A stretch of DNA of 64,000 bases from PALSA-911 sp963743035 (GTDB taxonomy: Bacteria > Pseudomonadota > Alphaproteobacteria > Acetobacterales > Acetobacteraceae), in NCBI GenBank assembly GCA_963743035.1, contig CAVUOB010000015.1, forward strand, positions 1 through 64,000, given 5' to 3'. The notes under the pieces were generated by a model. That model did not search any database. It was given only the letters and a program-made list of their open reading frames with translations, and had not been told where the DNA came from. The translations under genes were made by a program, and so were the position numbers. Of this stretch, positions 34,887-43,618 are shown piece after piece (within the stretch, counting starts at the first letter, position 1; the number at the start of each line of letters is the position of its first letter).

Positions 34887-34946
34887 ATGGCATCGAAATC
34901 GATCGCGCGTGATCGTGCGGATCGCGGCCCGGGGACCGGGCAATGA
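34887..34946 (+). CDS. Short upstream ORF (19 codons) overlapping the aroE-like start
   Basis: ATG 34887 has a strong GGGAGGA ribosome site. The frame encodes MASKSIARDRADRGPGTGQ and its TGA overlaps the next ATG (ATGA at 34943). The downstream gene has only a weak site of its own, so translational coupling is plausible. Confidence 0.4.
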   Translation: MASKSIARDRADRGPGTGQ

Positions 34947-35836
34947 GCGCCGCCAGGGCCCCGGCCTCCCCGATCGGCCCGGCCTTCCTGATCGGATTGA
35001 TCGGATCGGGCATCCAGGCATCCCGCACGCCGTCCTTGCATGAGCATGAGGGCGACGCCCAGGGCCTGCGCTACCAGTACAAGCTGATCGACCTGACCCA
35101 GCTCGGGCTCGGGGCCGAAGCGCTGCCCGGCCTGCTGCAAGCGGCCGAGTGGATGGGCTTTTCCGGCCTCAACATCACCCATCCCTGCAAGCAGGCGGTG
35201 ATCCCCTATCTGACCGAATTGTCCGAACATGCCGAGGCGCTGGGCGCGGTCAACACCATCGTGCTGCGCGACGGCAGGCGCATCGGCCACAACACGGATT
35301 GGTGGGGCTTCGCCGAGAATTTCCGCCGCCGGATGGCGGAGGCGAAGCGGGGCAGGGTGGTGCAGCTCGGCGCCGGCGGCGCCGGATCGGCGGTCGCCTA
35401 TGCGGCGATGACCCTCGGCGTCGAGCATCTGTCGATCCTGGATGTCGATGCCGACCGCGCCCGTTCCGTCGCCGATGCCCTGTGCCGGCGCTTCGGCGCC
35501 GGCCGGGCCGAGGCCTGCACGGACGTCGCCGCGGCGATGGCGGCAGCCGACGGGCTGGTCAACACCACGCCGGTCGGCATGGACAAATATCCCGGACTGC
35601 CCTTGCCCGAGGCGCTGCTGCGCCCGTCGCTATGGGTCGCCGACATCATCTATTTCCCGATGGAAACCGCGCTGCTGCGTGCCGCGCGCAAGCTCGGCTG
35701 TCAGACGCTCGATGGCGGCGGCATGGCGGTGTTCCAGGCCGTCGAAGCCTTCCGCCTGTTCACCGGCGTCACGCCCGACGCCGAACGCATGCTGCGTGAT
35801 TTCGACACGATGGGCGCGCCGACAACCGTCGCCTGA
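34943..35836 (+). CDS. Shikimate/quinate dehydrogenase (AroE family)
   Basis: 297 residues. The substrate domain has SRTPSLHEHEG (in place of the classical SPSLHN) and LNITHPCKQAVIPYL with the catalytic Lys. GHNTDWWGF carries the catalytic Asp. The nucleotide domain has LGAGGAGSAVAYA, and the end is DGGGMAVFQAVEAFRLFTG. This SRTPSLHEHEG branch is common in catabolic shikimate/quinate dehydrogenases rather than the biosynthetic AroE. It is followed after 44 bases by an MHS symporter. Together they would import and oxidise shikimate or quinate toward protocatechuate. Confidence 0.85.
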   Translation: MSAARAPASPIGPAFLIGLIGSGIQASRTPSLHEHEGDAQGLRYQYKLIDLTQLGLGAEALPGLLQAAEWMGFSGLNITHPCKQAVIPYLTELSEHAEALGAVNTIVLRDGRRIGHNTDWWGFAENFRRRMAEAKRGRVVQLGAGGAGSAVAYAAMTLGVEHLSILDVDADRARSVADALCRRFGAGRAEACTDVAAAMAAADGLVNTTPVGMDKYPGLPLPEALLRPSLWVADIIYFPMETALLRAARKLGCQTLDGGGMAVFQAVEAFRLFTGVTPDAERMLRDFDTMGAPTTVA

Positions 35837-35880
35837 CCGACGAACAAGAACATGTGAAACAAAATCACGAGGAACACACC

Positions 35881-37227
35881 ATGTCCGCCACGCTGCAGGC
35901 CCGCAACGGGCCGCATGAACCCGAAGGGGTCAAGACGCCGAAGAAAGCCGCCCTTGCCAGCTGGATCGGCAGCGCCGTCGAATACTACGACTTCTTCATC
36001 TACGGCACTGCCGCCGCGCTGGTGTTCGGCAAGATCTTCTTCCCGGCCTACGACCCCACCGTGGGCACCATCGCCGCCTTCGCCACCTTCGGCGTCGGCT
36101 ACGTGACCCGGCCGCTGGGGGCGGTGCTGCTCGGCCATGTCGGCGACAAATTCGGCCGCAAGAAGGTGCTGATCTTCACCTTGCTGCTGATGGGCGTTTC
36201 AACCTTTGCGGTCGGCCTGCTGCCGACCTACGGCCAGGTGGGTGTCGCCGCGCCGATCCTGCTGGTGGCCCTGCGGATGCTGCAGGGCCTGTCCGCGGCC
36301 GGCGAGCAGGCCGGGGCCAATTCAATGACGCTGGAGCATTCCCCGCCGGACCGGCGCGCCTTCTTCACCAGCTTCACCCTGAGCGGCACGCAGGGCGGCC
36401 TGATCCTGGCGACCCTGATCTACCTGCCGCTGGCGCAGCTGCCGGAAGAGCAACTGCTGTCCTGGGGTTGGCGCATACCCTTCTTCCTCAGCGCGGTCGT
36501 GGTCGCGGTCGGCTTCTGGGTCCGCCGCACGCTGCCGGAAACCCCGGCCTTCGAGCAGGAGGAGAAGGCGCACGAGGTGGCGAAGCTGCCCGTCGCCGTG
36601 CTGTTCCGCGACCATGCGCCCGACGTGTTCCGCGTCATCTTCGCTGCCCTGGTCTCGGTCGTCAGCACCATCTTCAGCGTGTTCACGCTGTCCTATGCGG
36701 TCAACACCATGCATATCTCGCGCACCACGATGCTGACCGTGCTGGTGCTCGCCAATATCGTGGCCCTGGCCGCCATTCCCGCCTGGGCGGCGCTGTCGGA
36801 CCGGATCGGCCGGCGTCCGGTGTTCATGTTCGGCGCCATCGGCTGCGCGGTGCTAATCTGGCCATATATCTGGGCGATCAGCCAGGCCGACATCCCCCTG
36901 ATCTTCGTGCTGGGCCTGCTGCTGTCGGGCATCGTCTACAGCGCCGCGAACGGCGTGTGGCCGGCGCTGTACGGGGAGATGTTCGACACCAAGGTGCGTC
37001 TGTCGGGCATGGCGATCGGCACCCAGATCGGCTTCGCGCTCGGCGGCTTCGCCCCCAGCATCAGCGCCGCGATCCTGGAGCCGGGCCCGACCGGATGGAT
37101 GCCGGTGGCGGCCTTCACCAGCGCCACGGCGATCATCGCGGCGATCTCCGTCGCCACCGCGAGGGAGACCTACCGGACGCCGATGAACGACCTCGGGCGC
37201 CCGCACCCGATGCTGGCCCACGCCTGA
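35881..37227 (+). CDS. MFS transporter, MHS (metabolite:H+ symporter) family, shikimate/alpha-ketoglutarate-like
   Basis: 448 residues with twelve predicted membrane segments. The opening ASWIGSAVEYYDFFIYGTAAALVFGKIFFP and GHVGDKFGRKKVLIFTLLLMG (loop 2-3 MFS motif) are typical of ShiA/KgtP/PcaT-type MHS proteins, as are RMLQGLSAAGEQAGA and RTLPETPAF in the central loop. ATG 35881 is used because GAGGA lies eight bases upstream. It shares an operon with the AroE-like gene, which favours shikimate or quinate as substrate. Convergent with the TetR gene. Confidence 0.85.
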   Translation: MSATLQARNGPHEPEGVKTPKKAALASWIGSAVEYYDFFIYGTAAALVFGKIFFPAYDPTVGTIAAFATFGVGYVTRPLGAVLLGHVGDKFGRKKVLIFTLLLMGVSTFAVGLLPTYGQVGVAAPILLVALRMLQGLSAAGEQAGANSMTLEHSPPDRRAFFTSFTLSGTQGGLILATLIYLPLAQLPEEQLLSWGWRIPFFLSAVVVAVGFWVRRTLPETPAFEQEEKAHEVAKLPVAVLFRDHAPDVFRVIFAALVSVVSTIFSVFTLSYAVNTMHISRTTMLTVLVLANIVALAAIPAWAALSDRIGRRPVFMFGAIGCAVLIWPYIWAISQADIPLIFVLGLLLSGIVYSAANGVWPALYGEMFDTKVRLSGMAIGTQIGFALGGFAPSISAAILEPGPTGWMPVAAFTSATAIIAAISVATARETYRTPMNDLGRPHPMLAHA

Positions 37228-37252
37228 GATCCGGAAATCTTCCTGAGCTGAG

Positions 37253-37954
37253 CTACGCCACCTTGCGCGGGCGGGCGCCATGGGCGTCCGCCCGGTCGCG
37301 CGGTTCGAGCAGACGCAGCACCGCTTCCACGATCATCTGCTTGTGCTGGCGCCGCGATTCCGGCGCGGAGAAATCCTGGGCGAACAGCGCGCCGAACGTG
37401 TAGCGGTTGGACACCCGGAAAAAGCAGAACGCGCTGACCAGCAGATGCAGATCGACCGGCGCGAGATCGGTGCGGAACACCCCCGCCTGCCGGCCGCGAT
37501 CGAGAATGCGGGCGATGACGTCGATGACCGTGGAATTCAGCGCCCGGATCGCGTCCGACTGTGCGAGGTATTTGCCATGGTGGATGTTCTCGATGCTGAC
37601 CAGGCGGATGAAGTCCGGATGCGCCTCCTGGTAGTCGAAGGTAAACTCCACCAGGCGCCGGATCGCCTCCTCCGGCGCCAGGCTGTCCAGCGCGAGATCC
37701 TGCTCCACCGAGCGGATCCCGGCATACGCCTCCTCCAGCACAGCCAGATACAGGCCTTCTTTGCTGCCGAAATAGTAATAGATCATCCGCTTGGTGGTCT
37801 GCGTCCGCGCGGCGATGGCGTCCACCCTCGCACCGCTCAGCCCGTGCTCGGCGAATTCCTCGCGCGCGACGGCGACGATGTCGCGCCGCGTCCTCTCCGC
37901 ATCGAGCTGGCGCTTCTTCGGTGCCTGACCCGCATCGGGCGCTTCACGTGGCAT
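37253..37954 (-). CDS. TetR/AcrR-family transcriptional regulator
   Basis: 233 residues. The N-terminal helix-turn-helix is RTRRDIVAVAREEFAEHGLSG...QTTKRMIYYYFGSKEGLYLAVLEEAY (about 18-70), and the rest is the TetR ligand/dimer domain. A GGGAGAA ribosome site precedes ATG 37954; an in-frame upstream ATG is unlikely. It ends 25 bases from the MHS transporter stop (convergent). The palindrome between the -35 and -10 of the aroE-like promoter is its likely target, so it probably represses the shikimate/quinate unit until a ligand is present. Confidence 0.85.
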   Translation of the reverse strand: MPREAPDAGQAPKKRQLDAERTRRDIVAVAREEFAEHGLSGARVDAIAARTQTTKRMIYYYFGSKEGLYLAVLEEAYAGIRSVEQDLALDSLAPEEAIRRLVEFTFDYQEAHPDFIRLVSIENIHHGKYLAQSDAIRALNSTVIDVIARILDRGRQAGVFRTDLAPVDLHLLVSAFCFFRVSNRYTFGALFAQDFSAPESRRQHKQMIVEAVLRLLEPRDRADAHGARPRKVA

Positions 37955-38059
37955 GTCATTCTCCCGATCCGCCACATTTCCGCGGCAGCTTGAACGAACC
38001 GGATAGGACATAGACCGGCGCGAGGTCTGCGCAAAGGGCTTTGCGGCTGCCGATCGGAC

Positions 38060-38950
38060 CTACAGCCCGCCGAACCAGCCGCCGAAATAGCCGGCATACA
38101 GCGCCGGGTGTTCGAGATTCATGGAATGGCCGATGCCAGGCACCGATGCCAGCCGGCAATGCGGCATCGCCGCCGCCATCTGCCGCAGATCCGCCGCGGG
38201 GATCCAGCCGTCCCGCTCGCCCCAGACCACCAGATGCTCGTTCGGGATCTCGGCCATGCGCGGGACCAGTTCGCTGCGCTCCCGCTCGAGGTTGAGATTG
38301 ATCGGCGTGCCGATCCAGATGCCCTCGGCGACGCTGAACGTCTGATCCACCAGCCGGTCGAAGAACGCCGCGAGCTGGCCGACGCCCTCGCGGAAGCGGG
38401 GCGCGCCGCCCGGCACCAGGCTGTCCGCGGCGAACAGCGAAGCGGCTGCCGTGGCCATCACGGCGCGGGTCAGTTCCCGGCTGGCCATCATCGCGCGGAA
38501 CAGGCCGATCTGCTCGGCATTGAAGGCCAGCCCCAGCGGCGTGACCGGATCGAGCGCCAGCACCCGGCCGAAGCGGCCGGGCCGCGTCAGCATCATGCGC
38601 GCGGCGATGATGCCGCCGGTGGAATGCGTGGCCAGATGGCAGAAGCCGATGCCCAGCGCGTCGATCGCGGCCAGCATGTCTTCGGCGTGCTGCTGCATGC
38701 TGTAATTGGCGTAATCGGCAGTGGCCGCCGGCCGGTCGCTGTCGCCGCAGCCGCGCCAGTCGATCCCGACCACGCGCAGGCTTTTGGGGAACATCGGCGC
38801 CGCCAGCTCGATCCAGTCCTTGCTGGCGAGGTTGCCGTGAATGAAGACCACGGTCGTCGGACCGTCGCCCCATTCACGCCAGCCAAGCTCGACCTCGCCG
38901 GCGCGGACCCGCTTCACCCCGGACAATAATCCGGACGACGACGGCCCCAT
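38060..38950 (-). CDS. Alpha/beta-hydrolase
   Basis: 296 residues. The oxyanion region is FIHGNLASKDW (about 36-46), the nucleophile lies in ATHSTGGIIAARMM (about 107-120, Ser in place of the usual GxSxG first glycine), the acid is in VWGERDGWIPAAD and the His in PGIGHSMNLEHP near the C-terminus. No signal peptide. It follows the 825-residue tandem hydrolase on the same strand with 4 bases between them, so it is co-transcribed. Substrate unknown; ester or lactone hydrolysis is likely. Confidence 0.8.
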   Translation of the reverse strand: MGPSSSGLLSGVKRVRAGEVELGWREWGDGPTTVVFIHGNLASKDWIELAAPMFPKSLRVVGIDWRGCGDSDRPAATADYANYSMQQHAEDMLAAIDALGIGFCHLATHSTGGIIAARMMLTRPGRFGRVLALDPVTPLGLAFNAEQIGLFRAMMASRELTRAVMATAAASLFAADSLVPGGAPRFREGVGQLAAFFDRLVDQTFSVAEGIWIGTPINLNLERERSELVPRMAEIPNEHLVVWGERDGWIPAADLRQMAAAMPHCRLASVPGIGHSMNLEHPALYAGYFGGWFGGL

Positions 38951-38954
38951 CGCC

Positions 38955-41432
38955 TTACTTGTTCAGGCCGGCGGTGGGCGAGGCCGATGGCGGCGGCGCG
39001 GCGGCAGCCGCCACGGGCGCACCGCTGATCAGCCGGTCGATTGACACGGGCGAGAGGCTGTCCACCCGTCCGGTCTGCACGAAATCCACCACGTCGGTCG
39101 CGAACTCGACCGGGTTGTCGGTGTGGATGAAATGCCCGGTATCCGGATAGATCTTCACGTCCGGCCGGTTGCCCGCGATCGTCATGCGCGCCACGAACGG
39201 AATGATGATGTCCTTGCCCAGGTCCTTCAGCCCGTTGAAGGCGGTGCCGGGAATGAACGGCTCCTTGTCGCCGAAGGCCAGGAAGATTGGCATCTTTAGC
39301 TGGACCTGCCGTTTGTACAGGCTGTTCGGATCATCCTGCTGCAGCTCCGACACCATGCCGTAGATGTCGTAGATGAACACGTTGGCCCATTGTTCCAGCT
39401 CCTTCCGCGGCCCCTTGGTCAGGCCGACGCGCTGTTCGGTGTGCAGCCTGGCGTATTCGCTGTCGCGCAGGAAATAGCCCGTGCTGCTCGGCACCGCCTC
39501 GCCGGTCACCGGATCGCGCCGCATGAAGTTGAAGAAGTCACGGATGCTCTGTTCGTTGCGGTTGATCTCGGCGTCCAGGATGCCGGTCTGGTCCCAGACC
39601 GAGCGCCACTTGTCCCAGTTGCCGGAGAGCGAGGCGTCGAACAGCGCCACCTTCTTGCCGTTGATGGTCACGTCGCGCGGATATTCCTCGAGCCCGGCCG
39701 GCGCCTCCAGGATCAGGCTGCTGACCGCGTCAGGCCAGGTCAGCGCATAGCCGATCACGATCTGCCCGCCCAGCGAATGGCCCATATAGGCGGCCTTCTG
39801 CACGCCGAGCTGACGCACGACCAGGTCGTTCACCACCTCGCGCATGTCCTGCATCGTGCGGGCCATGTTCTTGTCGAGGTTGCCTGGTCCGGACATGCCG
39901 TACATCGGCAGGTCGAGCGCGATCACCCGCAGGCCACGCTCCAGCGCCAGCTTCATCACGTTGCCGTAATGCCCGGCGAACGCGCCCTTGCCGTGGATGA
40001 TGACCAGCACCTTGGGGTCCGGCGCGGTGCCGGAGTACTCATCCATATAGCCGATCTTCCAGACCGTGCCCTTCTTGTCCTTGGCGTCGGTGAATTTCAC
40101 CGGGAAGGGATAGGTCATGGCGTTCAGCCAGAACGACTTGTTCGGGTCGATATTGGCCGCCACGCCGGGCGTGCGGTAGTTCTTGGCAACCAGGAAGGAC
40201 GGATCGGTCTGCCGCGACACGTCGGTCAGGAAGCTGACGAGCCGGGGGTCGCTGGCCTTGTGGTTGACGATCGAGAACACGCCGTAATGCGCCACCGGGC
40301 TGGTCTCGGACAACAATTCCGCGCCCGGCGTCAGATCGACTGCCCGCTTCGCCAGCTTGAAGTTCAACCACTGGTCGTTTTCGATATGCATGACCAGCGT
40401 GCGCGCCCGGATGCGGCGAAGGTCGTTGTTGATGTTGTAGGTCTCGCCGGCGCGGTTGCGGTAGATCAGGTCCACCGCATCGAACAGTAGCGCGCGGGCG
40501 GCGACCGAGGACCCGGCCTTGGGGTTCGGCGGGGTCCAGTAGAACACGTCCGGCTGCACCGCCGCCCAGTCCTGGGTGGAGCGGAAGCCGAAATCGAAAC
40601 CGGTCAGCGACAGCACGGACCAGCCGAATGCCACGCCCGCGTTGGGATGCTGTTCCTTCGGCAGGTTGTAGTAATTGCCGCCGGTGCTGCGCCAGACCGG
40701 ATCCGATTCGATCGCGGCGGTCATCAGCTGGAAGGTCCAGTTGCCGACCGGGTCCGAACCGTCCGACTGGGTGGTGCCCCCGACCGGCATCAGTCCGGTA
40801 ACGAAGCCCGGATACATGATGCCCCAGACATAGGTCTGGGTTCCGCCCATGGAGGCACCGGTAATGATCGCGGCATGGCCGATCTTGAGATGATCATGCA
40901 ACATCCGGTAATTGGCTTGAACCATGTCGAAATAGCTGTACTGCGGGAATTTCTGCCCCAGCCCGTCCGACGGCTTGCTGGTGCCCCACAGGCCCAGCGC
41001 GTCGCACAGCACGACATAGTATTTGTTGGTATCGATCAGCTTGCCCGCGCCGATGACAGGACCGCCGGACAGCGCCGTGCCGACCACCCATTGCTGATAC
41101 ATATCGGTGGAATCGCCGGAGTAGTAAGAATTCACCACCACCGCATTGACGATTTCACCGGCCGCGTTGCGGCGCGGCGTGCCGAGCGCGATAAAGGCGG
41201 TGCGCAGCTTGCCGCCGCCGAGGGATTCCAGCGTGGTGCCGCCGACCCCGCCATCCTGCCATTTGGACGGATCGTCGAGATCGTATTTGCCGCCGATGCG
41301 GAAATCGGCAATCTCGTAATATTGTTTGAGGTTGTCGTATTGGACCTGGGACGACCGTCGGGTGAACGGCTGAGCCATTGCCGTGGATACGGCGCAAACC
41401 AACAGCAGCAGAACAATTGTCCACCGACGCAT
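38955..41432 (-). CDS. Exported tandem alpha/beta-hydrolase: MetX-like domain fused to a second hydrolase domain
   Basis: 825 residues with a signal peptide (MRRWTIVLLLLVCAVSTAMAQ, cleavage after Ala-Met-Ala). Domain 1 (about 25-390) resembles homoserine O-acyltransferase-type hydrolases: nucleophile in ITGASMGGTQTYVWG, acid in MHIENDQW, His in AHYGVFS. Domain 2 (about 440-770) is a second complete hydrolase: VIIHGKGAFAGHYG, nucleophile in YMGHSLGGQIVIG, acid in FGDKEPFIPG, His in PDTGHFIHTDNP. The C-terminus is Ala/Pro-rich. Both catalytic sets look intact. ATG 41432 has a GGAGGAG site; an upstream in-frame ATG would spoil the signal peptide. Probably periplasmic and possibly an esterase or depolymerase. 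Confidence 0.75.
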   Translation of the reverse strand: MRRWTIVLLLLVCAVSTAMAQPFTRRSSQVQYDNLKQYYEIADFRIGGKYDLDDPSKWQDGGVGGTTLESLGGGKLRTAFIALGTPRRNAAGEIVNAVVVNSYYSGDSTDMYQQWVVGTALSGGPVIGAGKLIDTNKYYVVLCDALGLWGTSKPSDGLGQKFPQYSYFDMVQANYRMLHDHLKIGHAAIITGASMGGTQTYVWGIMYPGFVTGLMPVGGTTQSDGSDPVGNWTFQLMTAAIESDPVWRSTGGNYYNLPKEQHPNAGVAFGWSVLSLTGFDFGFRSTQDWAAVQPDVFYWTPPNPKAGSSVAARALLFDAVDLIYRNRAGETYNINNDLRRIRARTLVMHIENDQWLNFKLAKRAVDLTPGAELLSETSPVAHYGVFSIVNHKASDPRLVSFLTDVSRQTDPSFLVAKNYRTPGVAANIDPNKSFWLNAMTYPFPVKFTDAKDKKGTVWKIGYMDEYSGTAPDPKVLVIIHGKGAFAGHYGNVMKLALERGLRVIALDLPMYGMSGPGNLDKNMARTMQDMREVVNDLVVRQLGVQKAAYMGHSLGGQIVIGYALTWPDAVSSLILEAPAGLEEYPRDVTINGKKVALFDASLSGNWDKWRSVWDQTGILDAEINRNEQSIRDFFNFMRRDPVTGEAVPSSTGYFLRDSEYARLHTEQRVGLTKGPRKELEQWANVFIYDIYGMVSELQQDDPNSLYKRQVQLKMPIFLAFGDKEPFIPGTAFNGLKDLGKDIIIPFVARMTIAGNRPDVKIYPDTGHFIHTDNPVEFATDVVDFVQTGRVDSLSPVSIDRLISGAPVAAAAAPPPSASPTAGLNK

Positions 41433-41568
41433 GAGACTTCTCCTCCAACCCATTATACTGCTGCGATTCTTGCCAGGGCTTGGTCTCGCCAGGGCTTGGT
41501 TATGTTCCGCAATCAATATCCGAACGCGGAGTAGTTGACAATGTTCATCATGGCGAAAATGATCTCTC

Positions 41569-42585
41569 ATGCCCTTGATCGAAATCAATGCGCACAAGGT
41601 TTTCTACGAGCTTCACGGTCCCGACGATGGTCCGGTCTATGTGCTGGTCAACGGGCTGACACAATACTCGGCCCTCTGGCATCCGTATCGTGACGCTCTG
41701 GCGACGGCCGGCTTCCGCGTCGCCACCTTCGATCTGCTGGGCCAGGGCCAGTCCGACAAGCCCGAATTGTTCATCGATCAGGATGACCAGGTAGCCCTGC
41801 TGGATGGCCTGGTCATCACGCTGTCCCCCGGCGGAACGCGGCCGGTGTTCCTGGCCGGCATCAGTTTCGGCGGCGTGATCGCGTTGCGCTATGCCATCGA
41901 ACATGGGGACCGCCTGGCCGGCCTGGTGCCGATGAGCACCTTTGCCGCGCTGTCACCGCAACTAATGCTGCTGGGCAGCGCGCTGCGCGAGGGCCTGATC
42001 CTGGGCGGTGTCGGCTATCTGCAGGACCTGCTGCTGCCGATGAACGTGTCCAGCGAATGGCTGGCGCCGAGGCTCGGCAGCCTGGACGCGGTGAAGCGTC
42101 CGGGATGGCTGATCAACGATGCCTACGCGCTGCAGAACCTGATGGAATTGTTCCTCGACTTCGAACCGATGACCGAGCGGCTGGCCTCCATCCGGTTACC
42201 GACGATGATCCTGAACGGCGAGCTCGATTTCCTGACGCCGCGCGCCCTGCACGAAACCATCCGTGCCAACATCGCCGACAGCGCGCTGGTGCTGATCCCC
42301 CGCGCCTATCACGCCTTCACGCTGGAGAAACCGGCCCTGACCGCCTGGCTGCTGACGCGCTTCGCCCAGGACGTGCTGGCGGGAAAATGGCACGGCGGCG
42401 GCTCGGTCTGGATCGCGCCGGAGGAGGCGGGCGGCACCATAGAACCATTCCCGAGCGGCTTCGACCATTTGCGCTCCCTGCCGGCGCCCATCCTGAAGCC
42501 GGTCGTCAGGCAACCGGGCGCAGCCGCGCCCCCGGCGCGCCGGGCCGCGCGTGCCCGCGCGCCAGCCCGGAAGCCGGCCCGATGA
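41569..42585 (+). CDS. Alpha/beta-hydrolase with basic Ala/Pro/Arg-rich tail
   Basis: 338 residues. VNGLTQYSALWHPYRDALA is the oxyanion region, LAGISFGGVIALRYA (about 103-117) the nucleophile, NGELDFLTP (about 215) the acid and PRAYHAFTLEKP (about 245) the His. The last ~30 residues are Ala/Pro/Arg repeats with several RAARAR-type runs, which could bind nucleic acid or a polyanion such as a PHA granule. No signal peptide. Its stop overlaps the start of the next gene (ATGA), so the two are coupled. Divergent from the tandem hydrolase. Confidence 0.75.
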   Translation: MPLIEINAHKVFYELHGPDDGPVYVLVNGLTQYSALWHPYRDALATAGFRVATFDLLGQGQSDKPELFIDQDDQVALLDGLVITLSPGGTRPVFLAGISFGGVIALRYAIEHGDRLAGLVPMSTFAALSPQLMLLGSALREGLILGGVGYLQDLLLPMNVSSEWLAPRLGSLDAVKRPGWLINDAYALQNLMELFLDFEPMTERLASIRLPTMILNGELDFLTPRALHETIRANIADSALVLIPRAYHAFTLEKPALTAWLLTRFAQDVLAGKWHGGGSVWIAPEEAGGTIEPFPSGFDHLRSLPAPILKPVVRQPGAAAPPARRAARARAPARKPAR

Positions 42586-43253
42586 AAGGCGAGTTCGGTC
42601 CCCTCGAACCCGGCGGCCACGTGCCGGCCTGGCAGCAGACGCGGGTGGCCGCCTTCCTGATCTCGGCGCATGGCGCCTGGATGCGGCAATTGGCGGCCAG
42701 CCTGGCCACGCCGGTGCGCGACGCCTGGCAGGTGGAGCTCCACGCCCAGTATTGCCGGGAGGCGGAGACCGTCTCCCTGCTGGGCAGGGCCACCGCCTGG
42801 GTGCCCGATCCGGTGCTGCTGTCGCTGGCCTGGACCTGGGAAATGGCCTGGATGCCGCAGATATCGCCGGCCCAGGGTGTGGGGACCGACCTGACCCAGG
42901 CGCTGAAGGTCGACCTTGCGGCATTCGGGCTCGGCCTGCATGCGGCGATCCGTCCGGCGACGTTGCTGCCGGCGGATGTCTGCGCCACCGACGCCTTCGT
43001 CATCGCGCTGCGGCGCATTGAGTTCGAGAGCGGACGGCTGATGCAGGCGCAGCTGCGTTTCCTCAAGGACCCGGCGCTGTCGGCCGGCCGCGCGGTGGTC
43101 GAGCCGGCGGTCGAGCGGCGCCATGCCCAGATCAAGGCGCTGTGGGAGCAGCTGGTCGCCGGGCTGGAGCACGCCCCGCCGCCGCTCTGGGGCTCGTTCG
43201 ACCTGTTCCGCTCCCTCGGCCTGTCACGTGGGTTGCCGCGGCCGACGGGTTGA
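42582..43253 (+). CDS. Hypothetical protein, coupled to the preceding hydrolase
   Basis: 223 residues, not recognised. It is rich in Trp and Ala with several amphipathic helical stretches (AFLISAHGAWMRQLAASLATPV, LLSLAWTWEMAWMPQIS, FVIALRRIEFESGRLMQAQLRFL), no signal peptide and no obvious catalytic motif. It starts at an ATG overlapping the stop of the hydrolase with the basic tail, so they are made together and could form a complex. The composition suggests an all-helical soluble or peripheral protein. Confidence 0.6.
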   Translation: MKGEFGPLEPGGHVPAWQQTRVAAFLISAHGAWMRQLAASLATPVRDAWQVELHAQYCREAETVSLLGRATAWVPDPVLLSLAWTWEMAWMPQISPAQGVGTDLTQALKVDLAAFGLGLHAAIRPATLLPADVCATDAFVIALRRIEFESGRLMQAQLRFLKDPALSAGRAVVEPAVERRHAQIKALWEQLVAGLEHAPPPLWGSFDLFRSLGLSRGLPRPTG

Positions 43254-43618
43254 CCGCCGGCGCATTCCGCTTGCGGCGCCGCCGGCCAGGATCGGGCTGC
43301 ACAGTTTTTGCCCAATGCGATGAAGTCTTCGTGATTCCAGGCCGTTCGTGCCCGTTCCGGAAGGATTATCCACAGCTTCGTCCACACAACCTGGGAATAA
43401 AATGGTTCTCAAGGTTTCCCGTAATGGCTGTATTCCGGATGCGATATATCCGGACAAGCACGCGGCCGGACCGATCCCTCGCTGGCCCTGGCTCCTCCGC
43501 CCCCCTAGGATCGGGGGCGGGGCACGGACCCGGTGCCTGCCAGGAAGACTACCGGCCAGGAAGGATGGATGAAGCCATGCGAGCGTTTTTCGGACATTGC
43601 CGCCGGAGGATCCGGTAG
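43254..43618. other. Intergenic region with a perfect DnaA box and small hairpins
   Basis: No gene. It holds a perfect DnaA-box consensus TTATCCACA (43366-43374) followed by a slightly AT-richer stretch. A CGCCCCC...GGGGGCG hairpin follows at about 43498-43519. Two overlapping short ATG frames sit just before the next gene, one ending on its start codon. One DnaA box alone does not make an origin. Confidence 0.5.

Noticed and set aside
43254..43618. Replication origin around the DnaA box
   Set aside because: Only one perfect box, no iterons or cluster of boxes, and no clear AT-rich unwinding element.
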